In this document: positions 5,838-14,238 of the stretch, one piece after another | Layout of the letters: the number at the start of each line of letters is the position of its first letter | Numbering within the stretch: position 1 is the stretch's first letter | Assembly: GCA_900756715.1 (NCBI GenBank) | Contig: CAAELC010000041.1 | Coordinates: 1 to 14,404 of the forward strand | DNA length: 14,404 nt | Direction of reading: 5' to 3' | Origin: an uncultured Oscillospiraceae bacterium | GTDB lineage: Bacteria > Bacillota > Clostridia > Oscillospirales > Oscillospiraceae | The notes under the pieces: model-generated | Databases searched by the model: none | What the model saw: the letters and a program-made list of their open reading frames with translations, nothing else | What the model was told of the DNA's origin: nothing | Program-made: the position numbers and the translations under genes

Positions 5838-6947
5838 ATGCTGAAATTTTCCTGTGAAAAAGCACTGCTGCAAAGCGCGGTAAACACTGCCTCCCGCACA
5901 GTGGCGGCCAAAAGCTCCATCCCCGCGTTGGAGGGACTGCTGCTGGAAGGCGGCGATACACTGACCATGTCCGGCTACAACATGCAAACCGGTATCCGCA
6001 CCACGCTGGACGCCCGGGTGGAGGAAGAAGGCCGTATCGTCCTGAACGCCCGTCTGTTTGGCGACATCATCCGCAAAATGCCGGACGATGTAATCACCTT
6101 TTCCTCGGATGAAAAATATCTGGTAAAGCTGTCCTGCGGCGATGCTAATTTTGAAATTCTCGGCCTGTCGGCCGAGGATTACCCGGAGCTCCCGGAGGTT
6201 GATGACGAATTTTCCGTCTCTCTGTGCCAGTCTACCCTGAAGGGGATGCTGAATCAGACAGGCTTTGCCGTGTCTACCAATGAAAGCCGCCCCATTCACA
6301 CAGGCTCCCTGTTCGAAATCAATGAAAAAGGTCTGACCGTTGTGTCCGTGGATGGTTTCCGTCTGGCTCTGCGGCGCGAACCGCTGGAGAAAATCGACGG
6401 CGGCGCCTTCCGCTTTGTGGCTCCCGGCAGCGCATTAAGCGAGGTGGAAAAAATTTGTGAGGATACGGACGAGAAAATCTCCATCATTCAGGGCAAGCGT
6501 CATCTGATGTTTGAGACCGGGTCCACCCAATTGATCTGCCGCCGGCTGGAAGGGGAGTTTCTGGACTATAAGAACGCGATTCCTCGCAATAATCCCATCC
6601 GGTTGACTGTGGATACCAAGACGATGATGAACAGTCTGGACCGCGTGTCCGTGGTTATCAGTGAAAAGCTGAAAAGCCCGGTGCGCTGCCAGTTTGATAT
6701 GAACAAGGTTTATCTTTCTGCCAAAACCGGCAATGGTGAGGCGAAGGACATTTGCCCCTTGAAGGGGGATGGTCAGGGTCTTGAAATCGGGTTCAATAAC
6801 CGCTATCTGATGGATGCCCTGCGCTATGCACCGGCAGATGAGGTGGTGCTGGAGCTGAATACCGGCATTTCCCCCTGTGTGCTGACACCTGTAGACGGCA
6901 GTGACAGTTTCCTCTATATGGTTCTTCCTGTTCGCCTGAAGGCATGA
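5838..6947 (+). CDS. dnaN: DNA polymerase III beta sliding clamp
   Basis: Ring-shaped processivity clamp that tethers DNA polymerase III and other partners to DNA. The 369-residue length fits the family's three-domain fold. Recognisable parts are the N-terminal LLQSAVNTASRTVAAKSSIP, the middle-domain CRRLEGEFLDYKNAIP around the usual RLI.G.FP.Y position, and the C-terminal DGSDSFLYMVLPVRLKA close to the usual clamp ending. The start is the ATG at 5838, with AAAGGA about ten bases upstream; an earlier in-frame ATG at 5781 would add 19 residues unlike any clamp N-terminus. It lies 255 bases after dnaA across oriC. I see no separate well-formed promoter, so it may depend on dnaA transcription. 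Confidence 0.97.
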   Translation: MLKFSCEKALLQSAVNTASRTVAAKSSIPALEGLLLEGGDTLTMSGYNMQTGIRTTLDARVEEEGRIVLNARLFGDIIRKMPDDVITFSSDEKYLVKLSCGDANFEILGLSAEDYPELPEVDDEFSVSLCQSTLKGMLNQTGFAVSTNESRPIHTGSLFEINEKGLTVVSVDGFRLALRREPLEKIDGGAFRFVAPGSALSEVEKICEDTDEKISIIQGKRHLMFETGSTQLICRRLEGEFLDYKNAIPRNNPIRLTVDTKTMMNSLDRVSVVISEKLKSPVRCQFDMNKVYLSAKTGNGEAKDICPLKGDGQGLEIGFNNRYLMDALRYAPADEVVLELNTGISPCVLTPVDGSDSFLYMVLPVRLKA

Positions 6948-6968
6948 TTTCTGGTTAGGAGAGAAAAA

Positions 6969-7187
6969 ATGAATCAGATTTGTACCATTACAACGGAATA
7001 TATCAAGCTGCAGGACCTTTTGAAGCTGACCTCTGCCGTTTCCACCGGGGGCGAGGCAAAGATCATCGTGCAGGAGGGGCAGGTGCAGGTCAACGGCGAG
7101 GTGTGTACCCAGCGCGGCCGGAAAATAAGACCCGGCGATGTGGTGCTCTGCCGTGGTCTGCAATACGGCGTTCAGTATGCGGATTGA
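6969..7187 (+). CDS. yaaA: S4-domain RNA-binding protein YaaA
   Basis: A 72-residue S4-like RNA-binding protein of the YaaA/YbcJ type, found between dnaN and recF in many Firmicutes. The S4 core is visible as YIKLQDLLKLTSAVSTGGEAK, then VQEGQVQVNGEVCTQRGRKI and RPGDVV, the usual loop that contacts structured RNA. Its cellular role is not firmly established; ribosome assembly has been suggested for the family. AGGAG lies a few bases before the ATG. It starts 21 bases after dnaN and its last 11 bases overlap the start of recF. Confidence 0.93.
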   Translation: MNQICTITTEYIKLQDLLKLTSAVSTGGEAKIIVQEGQVQVNGEVCTQRGRKIRPGDVVLCRGLQYGVQYAD

Positions 7188-8280
7188 CCGGCTGACGCTT
7201 TCCGGCTTTCGCAACTACGAAACGGAAAGCCTATCCTTTGATCCGTCCTGCAATGTGATTTACGGGGAAAATGCACAGGGAAAGACCAATCTGCTGGAGG
7301 CAATCGTATATCTTTCCTGCGGCAAATCTCCCCGTACCCGCACAGACCGGGATCTGATTTCCTTTGACCGGCAGGAAGCAAAGCTGCGCGGGGAGATTTT
7401 CGCAAGAGAGCGCCCCTTTGTCACAGAAATTGCGCTTCAGAAGGGGCGGCGGCGAAAGATGACCGTCAATGGGGTAACGGCAAAAAACGGCGCGGCTCTT
7501 TCCGATGTGCTGCACACGGTGTTTTTTTCTCCGGAAGATCTTTTTCTCATCCGGGACGGGGCTGCTGCCCGGCGGCGCTTTATGGATTTATCGCTGTGCC
7601 AGCTGCGTCCCCGATATGCTGAGGCGTTGGCGGAATATCATCGGCTGTACGAGCACAAGACCCGCATTCTGCGCGACAGTGAGGAGCAGCCCTCTCTGCT
7701 TTCCATGCTGCCGGATTTTAACGAGCAGATGTGCCGGTCCGGTGCCGTGTTGATTCACTACAGGGCCAGATACTGTCAGGCGCTTGACCGGTATGCCGCG
7801 CCCGCCCACGAGGATTGTTCCGGCGGCAGGGAAAAGCTGACCATCCGTTATCAAAGCGTCAGTACCATTGAAGACCCGCTGGCGCCTGCGGCCCAGTTGC
7901 TGGAAGCGCTGCGCCGCCATCAGGCGGAGCATGACCGTGCGGAGCGGGCCAGCAGGCTGTGCCTGTCCGGTCCCCATAAGGATGATTTTCTGGTGGAGGT
8001 CAACGGTCTTGCCGCCCGGCAGTATTGCTCGCAGGGGCAGGTGCGTACGGCAGCGTTGGCCCTGAAGCTGGCGGACCGGGAAATCCATCGTTCTGCTGTG
8101 GGGGAATACCCGGTGATGCTGTTGGATGATGTGCTTTCGGAGCTTGACCCCCGGCGGCAGGAATATGTGCTCAACCGCATCAGCGGCGGGCAGGTTTTCA
8201 TTACCTGCTGCGAAAATGACCGGCTGGACCGGTTGCTTTCCGGCCGGGTGTTTCATATCAGAAATGGGGAGGTGCTGTGA
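7177..8280 (+). CDS. recF: DNA replication and repair protein RecF
   Basis: SMC-like ATPase that, with RecO and RecR, helps load RecA at single-strand gaps and stalled forks. The 367-residue protein has Walker A GENAQGKT at 30-37, the family signature region CLSGPHKDDF followed by SQGQVRTAALALKLA, and Walker B VMLLDDVLSELDPRRQ with LLDD at 315-318. It starts MRIDRLTLSGFRNYE, which aligns with RecF N-termini, at the ATG at 7177. That start overlaps yaaA by 11 bases and has no clear Shine-Dalgarno sequence, so it is probably translated by coupling. A longer reading from 7138 would add 13 residues of no family resemblance. Confidence 0.97.
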   Translation: MRIDRLTLSGFRNYETESLSFDPSCNVIYGENAQGKTNLLEAIVYLSCGKSPRTRTDRDLISFDRQEAKLRGEIFARERPFVTEIALQKGRRRKMTVNGVTAKNGAALSDVLHTVFFSPEDLFLIRDGAAARRRFMDLSLCQLRPRYAEALAEYHRLYEHKTRILRDSEEQPSLLSMLPDFNEQMCRSGAVLIHYRARYCQALDRYAAPAHEDCSGGREKLTIRYQSVSTIEDPLAPAAQLLEALRRHQAEHDRAERASRLCLSGPHKDDFLVEVNGLAARQYCSQGQVRTAALALKLADREIHRSAVGEYPVMLLDDVLSELDPRRQEYVLNRISGGQVFITCCENDRLDRLLSGRVFHIRNGEVL

Positions 8281-8546
8281 TGGCTTACCTGCACATCGGT
8301 CAGAATGCTATGGTGTCCCAGCGGCGTATCATCGGTATTTTTGATCTGGATATTACCTCCCAATCCCGGCGCACACAGAAATTTTTGAACCGGGCGGAGG
8401 AGGATGGCGTGGTGGTCCCCGTAACGGAAGACATACCAAAATCCTTTCTGGTATGCGACCACCCCTACCACAGACAGATCGTCTATATTTCCCAGCTGAG
8501 TCCTCAGACCCTGCAAAAGCGCTGGGAGGAAGAAGCAATGCTGTAA
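8280..8546 (+). CDS. remB: DUF370 protein, RemB/YaaB-like
   Basis: An 88-residue protein of the DUF370 family (extracellular matrix regulatory protein). In B. subtilis the paralogue RemA is a DNA-binding activator of biofilm matrix genes, and RemB (YaaB) sits between recF and gyrB, exactly as here. The motif IIGIFDLDITSQSRRTQKFLNRAEEDG and the following VVPVTEDIPKSFLV match the family. The ATG at 8280 shares its A with the recF stop codon (TGATG) and has GGGGAGG seven bases upstream; a GTG one codon earlier is the alternative. What it does in a clostridial cell is unknown; the name rests on family and position. Confidence 0.88.
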   Translation: MAYLHIGQNAMVSQRRIIGIFDLDITSQSRRTQKFLNRAEEDGVVVPVTEDIPKSFLVCDHPYHRQIVYISQLSPQTLQKRWEEEAML

Positions 8547-8600
8547 TTCTGCGTTTCACAGGAGAAGCGCGTTTATTCAAGTAAGGAAAGGAACGACTCT

Positions 8601-10547
8601 ATGACGGAACAGGAAAAGGCCGCTATGAATGGCATGGCGGGAAATGAATATGATGCTTCCGAAATTCAGGTGCTGGAGGGGCTGGAGGCTGTGCGCAAGC
8701 GGCCCGGCATGTACATCGGTTCTACCTCCGCCTCGGGACTGCATCATCTGGTGTATGAAATTGTAGATAACTCCATTGATGAGGCACTGGCGGGTTACTG
8801 CACCGACATTACCGTAACCATCAACGAGGGAAATACCATTACGGTCACGGATAACGGCCGCGGCATTCCTGTGGACATTCAGCCACAGACCGGTCGGCCT
8901 GCTCTTGAGGTGGTGTTCACCGTGCTGCACGCCGGCGGAAAGTTCGGCGGCGGCGGCTACAAGGTGTCCGGCGGCCTGCATGGCGTAGGTGCCAGCGTTG
9001 TCAATGCGCTCAGCGAATGGCTGGTGGTGCAGGTGCATAAGAACGGCCAGATCTATGAAATGCGGTTTTCCCGCGGCCATATCACGCAGGATATGAAGGT
9101 GGTGGGTACCACCGATCATACCGGCACCACCGTAACCTTCAAGCCCGACCCGGAGATGTTCGACACGCTGGTCTATGATTATGATGTGCTGCATACCCGC
9201 ATGCGGGAGCAGGCGTTTCTGAATGCCGGCCTGCGCATTTCCATCTCCGATGCCCGTCCCGGTCAGGAGCAGTCCGAGGCCATGTGCTACGAGGGCGGCA
9301 TCCGGGAGTTTGTGTCCTTCATCAATCGTAATAAAACGCCTCTGCATGAGGAGGTGGTTTATCTTTCCGGCAGCAAGGGCGACTCCACTGCCGAGGTGGC
9401 CCTGCAATATAACGACGGATACAACGAGACGCTGGTTTCCTTTGCAAACGATATTCATACCCCGGAGGGCGGCATGCATGAAACCGGCTTCAAGGCAGCT
9501 CTGACCCGCGTCCTCAATGCCTACGGAATCAAATACGGAATGATCAAAGAGGGCGATAAAGTCTCCGGCGAGGATGTCCGCGAGGGAATCACGGCGGTTA
9601 TTTCCGTCAAGCTTACCGAGGCTCAGTTTGAAGGGCAGACCAAGGCCAAGCTGGGAAATGCCCATATCCGCACGCTGGTGGACGGCATTGTGAACGATCA
9701 GCTGGCCGTGTATCTGGAGGAGCATCCTGTGGTGGCCCGCACCATTCTGGATAAAGCACTCACGGCCAATCGCGCCCGCGAGGCAGCCCGCAAGGCCCGT
9801 GAATCCATCCGCCGCAAGACGGCCCTTGGCGGGGCAGCCATGCCGGATAAGCTGCGGGATTGCAACGAAAATAACCCGGAGCTGACGGAAATCTACATCG
9901 TTGAGGGCGATTCTGCAGGCGGTTCCGCCACACAGGGCCGGGACTCCCGGTTTCAGGCTATTCTTCCCCTGTGGGGCAAAATGCTGAATGTGGAAAAAGC
10001 CAGGGCCGACAAGGTGTACGGAAACGATAAGCTCCAGCCCGTCATCACGGCGCTGGGCGCCGGCATCGGCGATGAGTTTGATCTGAACAAGCTTCGTTAT
10101 CACAAAATTATCATCATGGCCGATGCCGATGTGGACGGCGCCCATATCCGCACGCTGCTGCTGACCTTCTTCTTCCGATTCATGCGTCCTCTGATTGAGG
10201 AGGGGTATGTTTATTCCGCTGTCCCCCCTCTTTATAAGCTGACCCGGGGCAAGCAGCAGCGGGTGGCCTATACCGATGAGGAGCGTGACCTGATTTCCGC
10301 TGAAATGCGGGGCGGAAACCCGAATGTAAAAGTTGACATCAGCCGCTTCAAGGGCCTTGGTGAAATGAACCCCCATGAACTGTGGGAAACCACCATGGAC
10401 CCTGAAAAACGCACGCTGCGCCGGATTACACTGGGAGACGCTGTTTCCGCCGATGCCACCTTCACCGTCTTGATGGGTGAAAAGGTAGAGCCCCGTAAGG
10501 AGTTTATTGAGAAAAACGCCAAATACGCTGTGAATCTGGACTATTAA
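8601..10547 (+). CDS. gyrB: DNA gyrase subunit B
   Basis: ATPase subunit of the type II topoisomerase that introduces negative supercoils. The 648-residue length is typical of Gram-positive GyrB. The GHKL ATPase shows E53 in EIVDNSIDEA (general base), N57, DNGRGIP at 84-90, and GGLHGVG at 124-130. The TOPRIM domain has EGDSAGGSA starting at E435, PLWGKMLNVEKA, and the metal-binding DADVDGAH with D508, D510 and D512. The C-terminal RFKGLGEMNPHELWETTMDP is the GyrA-contacting tail. AAGGA lies eight bases before the ATG. It follows remB by 54 bases. I see no promoter or terminator in that gap, so it probably belongs to the same transcription unit. Confidence 0.98.
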   Translation: MTEQEKAAMNGMAGNEYDASEIQVLEGLEAVRKRPGMYIGSTSASGLHHLVYEIVDNSIDEALAGYCTDITVTINEGNTITVTDNGRGIPVDIQPQTGRPALEVVFTVLHAGGKFGGGGYKVSGGLHGVGASVVNALSEWLVVQVHKNGQIYEMRFSRGHITQDMKVVGTTDHTGTTVTFKPDPEMFDTLVYDYDVLHTRMREQAFLNAGLRISISDARPGQEQSEAMCYEGGIREFVSFINRNKTPLHEEVVYLSGSKGDSTAEVALQYNDGYNETLVSFANDIHTPEGGMHETGFKAALTRVLNAYGIKYGMIKEGDKVSGEDVREGITAVISVKLTEAQFEGQTKAKLGNAHIRTLVDGIVNDQLAVYLEEHPVVARTILDKALTANRAREAARKARESIRRKTALGGAAMPDKLRDCNENNPELTEIYIVEGDSAGGSATQGRDSRFQAILPLWGKMLNVEKARADKVYGNDKLQPVITALGAGIGDEFDLNKLRYHKIIIMADADVDGAHIRTLLLTFFFRFMRPLIEEGYVYSAVPPLYKLTRGKQQRVAYTDEERDLISAEMRGGNPNVKVDISRFKGLGEMNPHELWETTMDPEKRTLRRITLGDAVSADATFTVLMGEKVEPRKEFIEKNAKYAVNLDY

Positions 10548-10635
10548 AGCGATACAGAAAATAACCGTACTTTTTCGCTTCTGCGGATGCAAACCCTGCG
10601 AGGCTTTTTAAAGCACTCCACAAGGAGGATACAAT

Positions 10636-13128
10636 ATGAGTAAAAAACCCCAATACGATCCCGAGGAGATCCGTTTTCCGGACCAGCACATTGTCGAGCG
10701 GTCGCTGGTTCCGGAAATGGAAAAATCCTATATTGAATATGCCATGTCCGTCATCGTGGGCCGCGCCCTGCCGGATGTGCGCGATGGCCTGAAGCCGGTG
10801 CACCGCCGCATTCTCTACGCCATGTATGAGGACAACCTGACTTCCGACCGCCCCTTCAAGAAGTCCGCCACCTGCGTTGGCGATGTGCTGGGCCGGTATC
10901 ATCCCCACGGTGATGCCTCTGTGTATGACGCGCTGGTGCGTCTGGCACAGGATTTTTCCATGCGTTACATGCTGGTAGACGGTCACGGAAACTTCGGCTC
11001 CATTGATGGCGATCCCCCTGCGGCCTATCGTTATACAGAGGCCCGTCTCTCCAAAATTTCCAATGAGATGCTCCGAGATATTGAGAAGGACACCGTGGAC
11101 TGGGACCCGAACTTTGACGAATCCCGTAAGGAGCCCCGGGTTCTTCCGGCGCGCTTTCCGAATCTGCTGGTCAATGGTTCTGCCGGTATTGCGGTGGGCA
11201 TGGCCACAAATATTCCGCCCCACAATCTGCGTGAGGTAATCAGCGCATGCGTTCATGTTCTGGACGATCCGGATGCTACGCTCAGCGACCTGATGAACTA
11301 TATCAAGGGGCCGGATTTCCCAACCCGCGGCATTATTATGGGCCGCAGCGGCATCCGCGCTGCCTATGCCACCGGCCGTGGCCGCATTGTGGTGCGTGCC
11401 CGGCATGAATTTGAAGAATTTGGCAAGGATCGCACCCGTATCATCATTACCGAGCTTCCTTATCAGGTCAATAAGCGCATGCTCATCAAGAGCATGGCCG
11501 ATCAGGTGGAGGACAAGCGGCTGGAGGGCATTTCCGACATTCGGGATGAATCCGACCGTAACGGCATGCGCATCGTGGTGGAGCTGAAGCGGGATGCAAA
11601 TCCTCAGGTGGTTCTGAATCGGCTTTTCGCCCAGACGCAGCTGCAAACCACCTTTGCCATCAATATGCTGGCGCTGGTAGACAATCAGTCCCAGCCCAAG
11701 ATCCTTTCCCTGCGCCATATCATCGACGAATATCTGGCCTTCCAGGAGGAAATCATCGTCCGCCGTACCAGATACGATTTGAAAAAAGCACAGGAGCGCG
11801 CCCATCTGCTGGAGGGCCTGCTGATTGCACAGGATCATATTGATGAGGTCATTCACATCATCCGTACCAGCTATGATAACGCCAGGGAGAACCTGATGAA
11901 CCGCTTTTCGCTGGATGAGGTGCAGGCGCAGGCTATCCTCGACATGCAGCTTAAGCGTCTGCAGGGACTTGACCGGGAAAAGCTGCAGGCTGAGTATAAG
12001 GAGCTGGAGGAGAAAATCGCTTACTTCAACCGCGTTCTGTCTGATGAAAGTCTGGTGCGTCAGATTCTCAAGGAGGAGCTGACTGCTCTGGCCGAAAAGT
12101 ACGGGGATGACCGTGTCACCGAAATTCAGGATGTAGAGGATGAGATAGACATCGAAGACCTCATCGAGGAGGAGCAGTGCGTCTTTACCCTTACCAAGCA
12201 GGGGTATATCAAGCGCACTCCCGTCAGCGAGTATGCAGCCCAGAGCAAGGGCGGCATGGGCAAGAAGGGAATGTCCACCCGTGACGAGGACGAGGTGGTT
12301 TCCGTCTTCACTGCCTCTACCCATGACTATATTCTTTTCTTCACCGATACCGGCAAGGTTTATCGCAAGAAGGGCTACCAGATTCCCGAAAGCGGCAAGG
12401 CGGCCAAGGGCACCAATATCGTCAATATCATTCAGGTGGAAAGCGGCGAAAAGGTGCAGGTCATGCTTCATTATCGGGAAAAGGAGGAGGAAGAAAACAA
12501 CCTCTACCTGTTCATGACCACCCGCAACGGCACCGTCAAGCGTCTGCCGGTGTCTGCCCTGCGTAATATCCGCCAGAGCGGTATCCGTGCCCTGACGCTG
12601 GACGAGGGGGACCAGCTGATCAGCGCCTTGGAAACGGATGGTTCCTGCCGCGTCCTCATCGCCACCCATGATGGACAGGCCGTCTGCTTTGACGAAACGG
12701 ATGTGCGTCCTATGGGCCGTACTGCCGTGGGCGTGCGCGGCATTCGCCTGAGGGAAGGCGACTATGTGGTGGGTGCAGGTTTAGCCCAGGAGGGGAAAAC
12801 CGTTCTTTCCATCACGGAAAAGGGCTATGGTAAGCGTACCGCGGTAGAGGAGTACCGTATCACCAGCCGCGGCGGCCTTGGCATCCGCAACTACATGGTC
12901 ACTGAAAAAACCGGTCCCATCGTGGGTATCAAGGTGGTGGACGGAACGGAGGATCTGCTGCTGGTGACAGAGGCAGGCATTCTCATCCGCACCCCTGTGG
13001 AAAATATCCGCGTGGCTGGCCGCGCAACGCAGGGCGTGATTGTCATGCGGTTCAAGGCAGAGGGTGACCGGGTCATTTCCATGGCCCTGACAGACAGGGA
13101 GGAACAGGTTCCTTCCGTGGAGGAATAA
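10636..13128 (+). CDS. gyrA: DNA gyrase subunit A
   Basis: DNA-breaking and rejoining subunit of gyrase. The 830-residue protein has the winged-helix core with catalytic Y133 in YRYTEARL, the quinolone-determining stretch YHPHGDASVYD at 88-98, a long coiled coil around residues 370-480, and a C-terminal beta-pinwheel domain. The GyrA box QSKGGMG at 536-542 confirms gyrase rather than topoisomerase IV (ParC). At the position equivalent to E. coli Ser83 it has Ala94, while Asp98 matches Asp87. Start at the ATG at 10636, with GGAGG seven bases upstream. It lies 88 bases after gyrB. The next gene begins three bases after its stop, so gyrA is cotranscribed with downstream genes. Confidence 0.98.
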   Translation: MSKKPQYDPEEIRFPDQHIVERSLVPEMEKSYIEYAMSVIVGRALPDVRDGLKPVHRRILYAMYEDNLTSDRPFKKSATCVGDVLGRYHPHGDASVYDALVRLAQDFSMRYMLVDGHGNFGSIDGDPPAAYRYTEARLSKISNEMLRDIEKDTVDWDPNFDESRKEPRVLPARFPNLLVNGSAGIAVGMATNIPPHNLREVISACVHVLDDPDATLSDLMNYIKGPDFPTRGIIMGRSGIRAAYATGRGRIVVRARHEFEEFGKDRTRIIITELPYQVNKRMLIKSMADQVEDKRLEGISDIRDESDRNGMRIVVELKRDANPQVVLNRLFAQTQLQTTFAINMLALVDNQSQPKILSLRHIIDEYLAFQEEIIVRRTRYDLKKAQERAHLLEGLLIAQDHIDEVIHIIRTSYDNARENLMNRFSLDEVQAQAILDMQLKRLQGLDREKLQAEYKELEEKIAYFNRVLSDESLVRQILKEELTALAEKYGDDRVTEIQDVEDEIDIEDLIEEEQCVFTLTKQGYIKRTPVSEYAAQSKGGMGKKGMSTRDEDEVVSVFTASTHDYILFFTDTGKVYRKKGYQIPESGKAAKGTNIVNIIQVESGEKVQVMLHYREKEEEENNLYLFMTTRNGTVKRLPVSALRNIRQSGIRALTLDEGDQLISALETDGSCRVLIATHDGQAVCFDETDVRPMGRTAVGVRGIRLREGDYVVGAGLAQEGKTVLSITEKGYGKRTAVEEYRITSRGGLGIRNYMVTEKTGPIVGIKVVDGTEDLLLVTEAGILIRTPVENIRVAGRATQGVIVMRFKAEGDRVISMALTDREEQVPSVEE

Positions 13129-13131
13129 AAA

Positions 13132-13470
13132 ATGGCGAAGAAAGACAGAGAGATTCCCCTGACCCGTTGGAGATACTTCACAAAGACGCTGTATCATGAT
13201 CCGGCACAGAAGACGGAGTTCACCTACAATGGCGTTGTGTATGAGAAAAGTCCGCAGCTGCAAAGTATCGAGGATGGAAACCGCCGCATCAACGGCATTT
13301 TGCTGATTGTTCTGTGCGTAATGTTCATCACATCCATCCGCTGGCAGAATATTGTGCTTGTTTTTGTCGGCATGTTTATCATCGTGGCAGGGGAGGGAAT
13401 GCGTTTTTCCCTTCTTCCTAAGGATATTCAGAGCCATCTCACCGATACCGGACGGAGAAAGCCCCAATGA
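13132..13470 (+). CDS. Hypothetical two-helix membrane protein
   Basis: A 112-residue protein I do not recognise. The N-terminal 53 residues are polar and contain a TRWRYFTKTLYHDPAQKTEF segment. Two hydrophobic helices follow at about 54-70 and 73-91, separated by a very short turn, and then a polar C-terminal tail. It is probably an inner-membrane hairpin with both ends in the cytoplasm. GGAGG lies eight bases before the ATG, within the end of gyrA. Its stop overlaps the trmO start by four bases (ATGA), so it is translationally coupled to both neighbours and looks like a genuine, conserved-position gene rather than a chance frame. Confidence 0.85.
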   Translation: MAKKDREIPLTRWRYFTKTLYHDPAQKTEFTYNGVVYEKSPQLQSIEDGNRRINGILLIVLCVMFITSIRWQNIVLVFVGMFIIVAGEGMRFSLLPKDIQSHLTDTGRRKPQ

Positions 13471-14168
13471 CCGTTCTTTCCATGGAAGTCATCGCCCGCA
13501 TTCATACCGATCTTCCGGAAAAATTTGGCGTTCCCCGCCAAAGTGGTCTGGTGCCGGGTCTGCGCGGCACAGTGGTTTTTGAGCCGGCTTTTCGCAATCC
13601 GGATGCGTTGCGCGGGATAGAGGGCTTCAGCCACCTGTGGCTTCTGTTTCAGTTTGACCGGGCGGTGCGCAAAGGCTGGTCGCCCACCGTGCGCCCGCCC
13701 CGTCTGGGGGGCAATCGCCGCATGGGCGTTTTCGCCACCCGCTCTCCCTTTCGCCCCAACGCCATTGGGCTTTCCAGTGTCCGGCTGGAGGAGGTAAGGC
13801 AGGACCCTGTCCTTGGGCCGGTGCTGGAGGTTTCCGGCACCGATCTGGTGGACGGAACCCCTATTCTGGACATCAAGCCCTACCTGCCTTATGCAGATTG
13901 CCATCCGGATGCTGTCGGCGGTTTTACCGACCCTCTGGAGATGAAGCCTTTGGCTGTGCAGATTTCCCCGGAACTTCTGACCTCCTTTTCCTCTGCGCAG
14001 CAGGATGGCTTGCTGGGAGTGCTGGCCTGTGATCCCCGCCCCCGGTATCAGGAGGACGCTCAGCGGGTGTATGGCCTGTCCTTTGCCGGAAAAAATGTAA
14101 AGTTTACCGTAGCGGGGGACACTTTGACGGTGTTGGCTGTAGAAGATGAAAATGCTGTAAGCAACTGA
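13467..14168 (+). CDS. trmO: tRNA A37 N6-methyltransferase TrmO (TsaA family)
   Basis: SAM-dependent enzyme of the TrmO/TsaA beta-barrel family. In E. coli it methylates N6 of t6A at position 37 of tRNA-Thr, tuning decoding. The 233-residue protein shows the family blocks in order: GVPRQSGLVPGLRGTVVFEP near the N-terminus, GIEGFSHLWLLFQF at 50-63, the SAM-binding RRMGVFATRSPFRPNAIGLS at 84-103, DLVDGTPILDIKPYLPYAD at 126-144, and DPRPRY in the C-terminal domain at 189-194. Start at the ATG at 13467, overlapping the previous stop by four bases, with GGAG about nine bases upstream; an ATG five codons later (13482) lacks a ribosome binding site. Its last two codons and stop lie inside the 79-base direct repeat at the window's end. 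Confidence 0.93.
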   Translation: MTVLSMEVIARIHTDLPEKFGVPRQSGLVPGLRGTVVFEPAFRNPDALRGIEGFSHLWLLFQFDRAVRKGWSPTVRPPRLGGNRRMGVFATRSPFRPNAIGLSSVRLEEVRQDPVLGPVLEVSGTDLVDGTPILDIKPYLPYADCHPDAVGGFTDPLEMKPLAVQISPELLTSFSSAQQDGLLGVLACDPRPRYQEDAQRVYGLSFAGKNVKFTVAGDTLTVLAVEDENAVSN

Positions 14169-14238
14169 CTGAGATGATATGAAGACTGTAACAATTTATA
14201 CTGACGGCGCAAAAACCGCTGTGCGGTTTTGCAAAGAA
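14160..14238 (+). repeat. 79-base direct repeat, copy 1
   Basis: Identical to 14326-14404 over all 79 bases; the bases just upstream differ. It starts inside the last codons of trmO (AGCAACTGA), covers the short gap and the first 20 codons of an rnhA-like reading frame. The copy spacing is 166 bases. Because the second copy ends exactly at the window's last base, its true length is unknown. Confidence 0.95.

Noticed and set aside
8577..10592. A 671-codon open frame on the minus strand opposite gyrB
   Set aside because: It lies entirely antisense to an unmistakable gyrB, has no ribosome binding site or family resemblance, and such frames arise from GC-rich third codon positions.
10548..10635. 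Terminator or promoter between gyrB and gyrA
   Set aside because: Only weak, imperfect complementarity and no paired -35/-10 hexamers; most likely simple read-through.
10504..12669. A 721-codon open frame on the minus strand opposite gyrA
   Set aside because: Antisense shadow of gyrA codon usage; no recognisable protein and no promoter or ribosome binding site seen.
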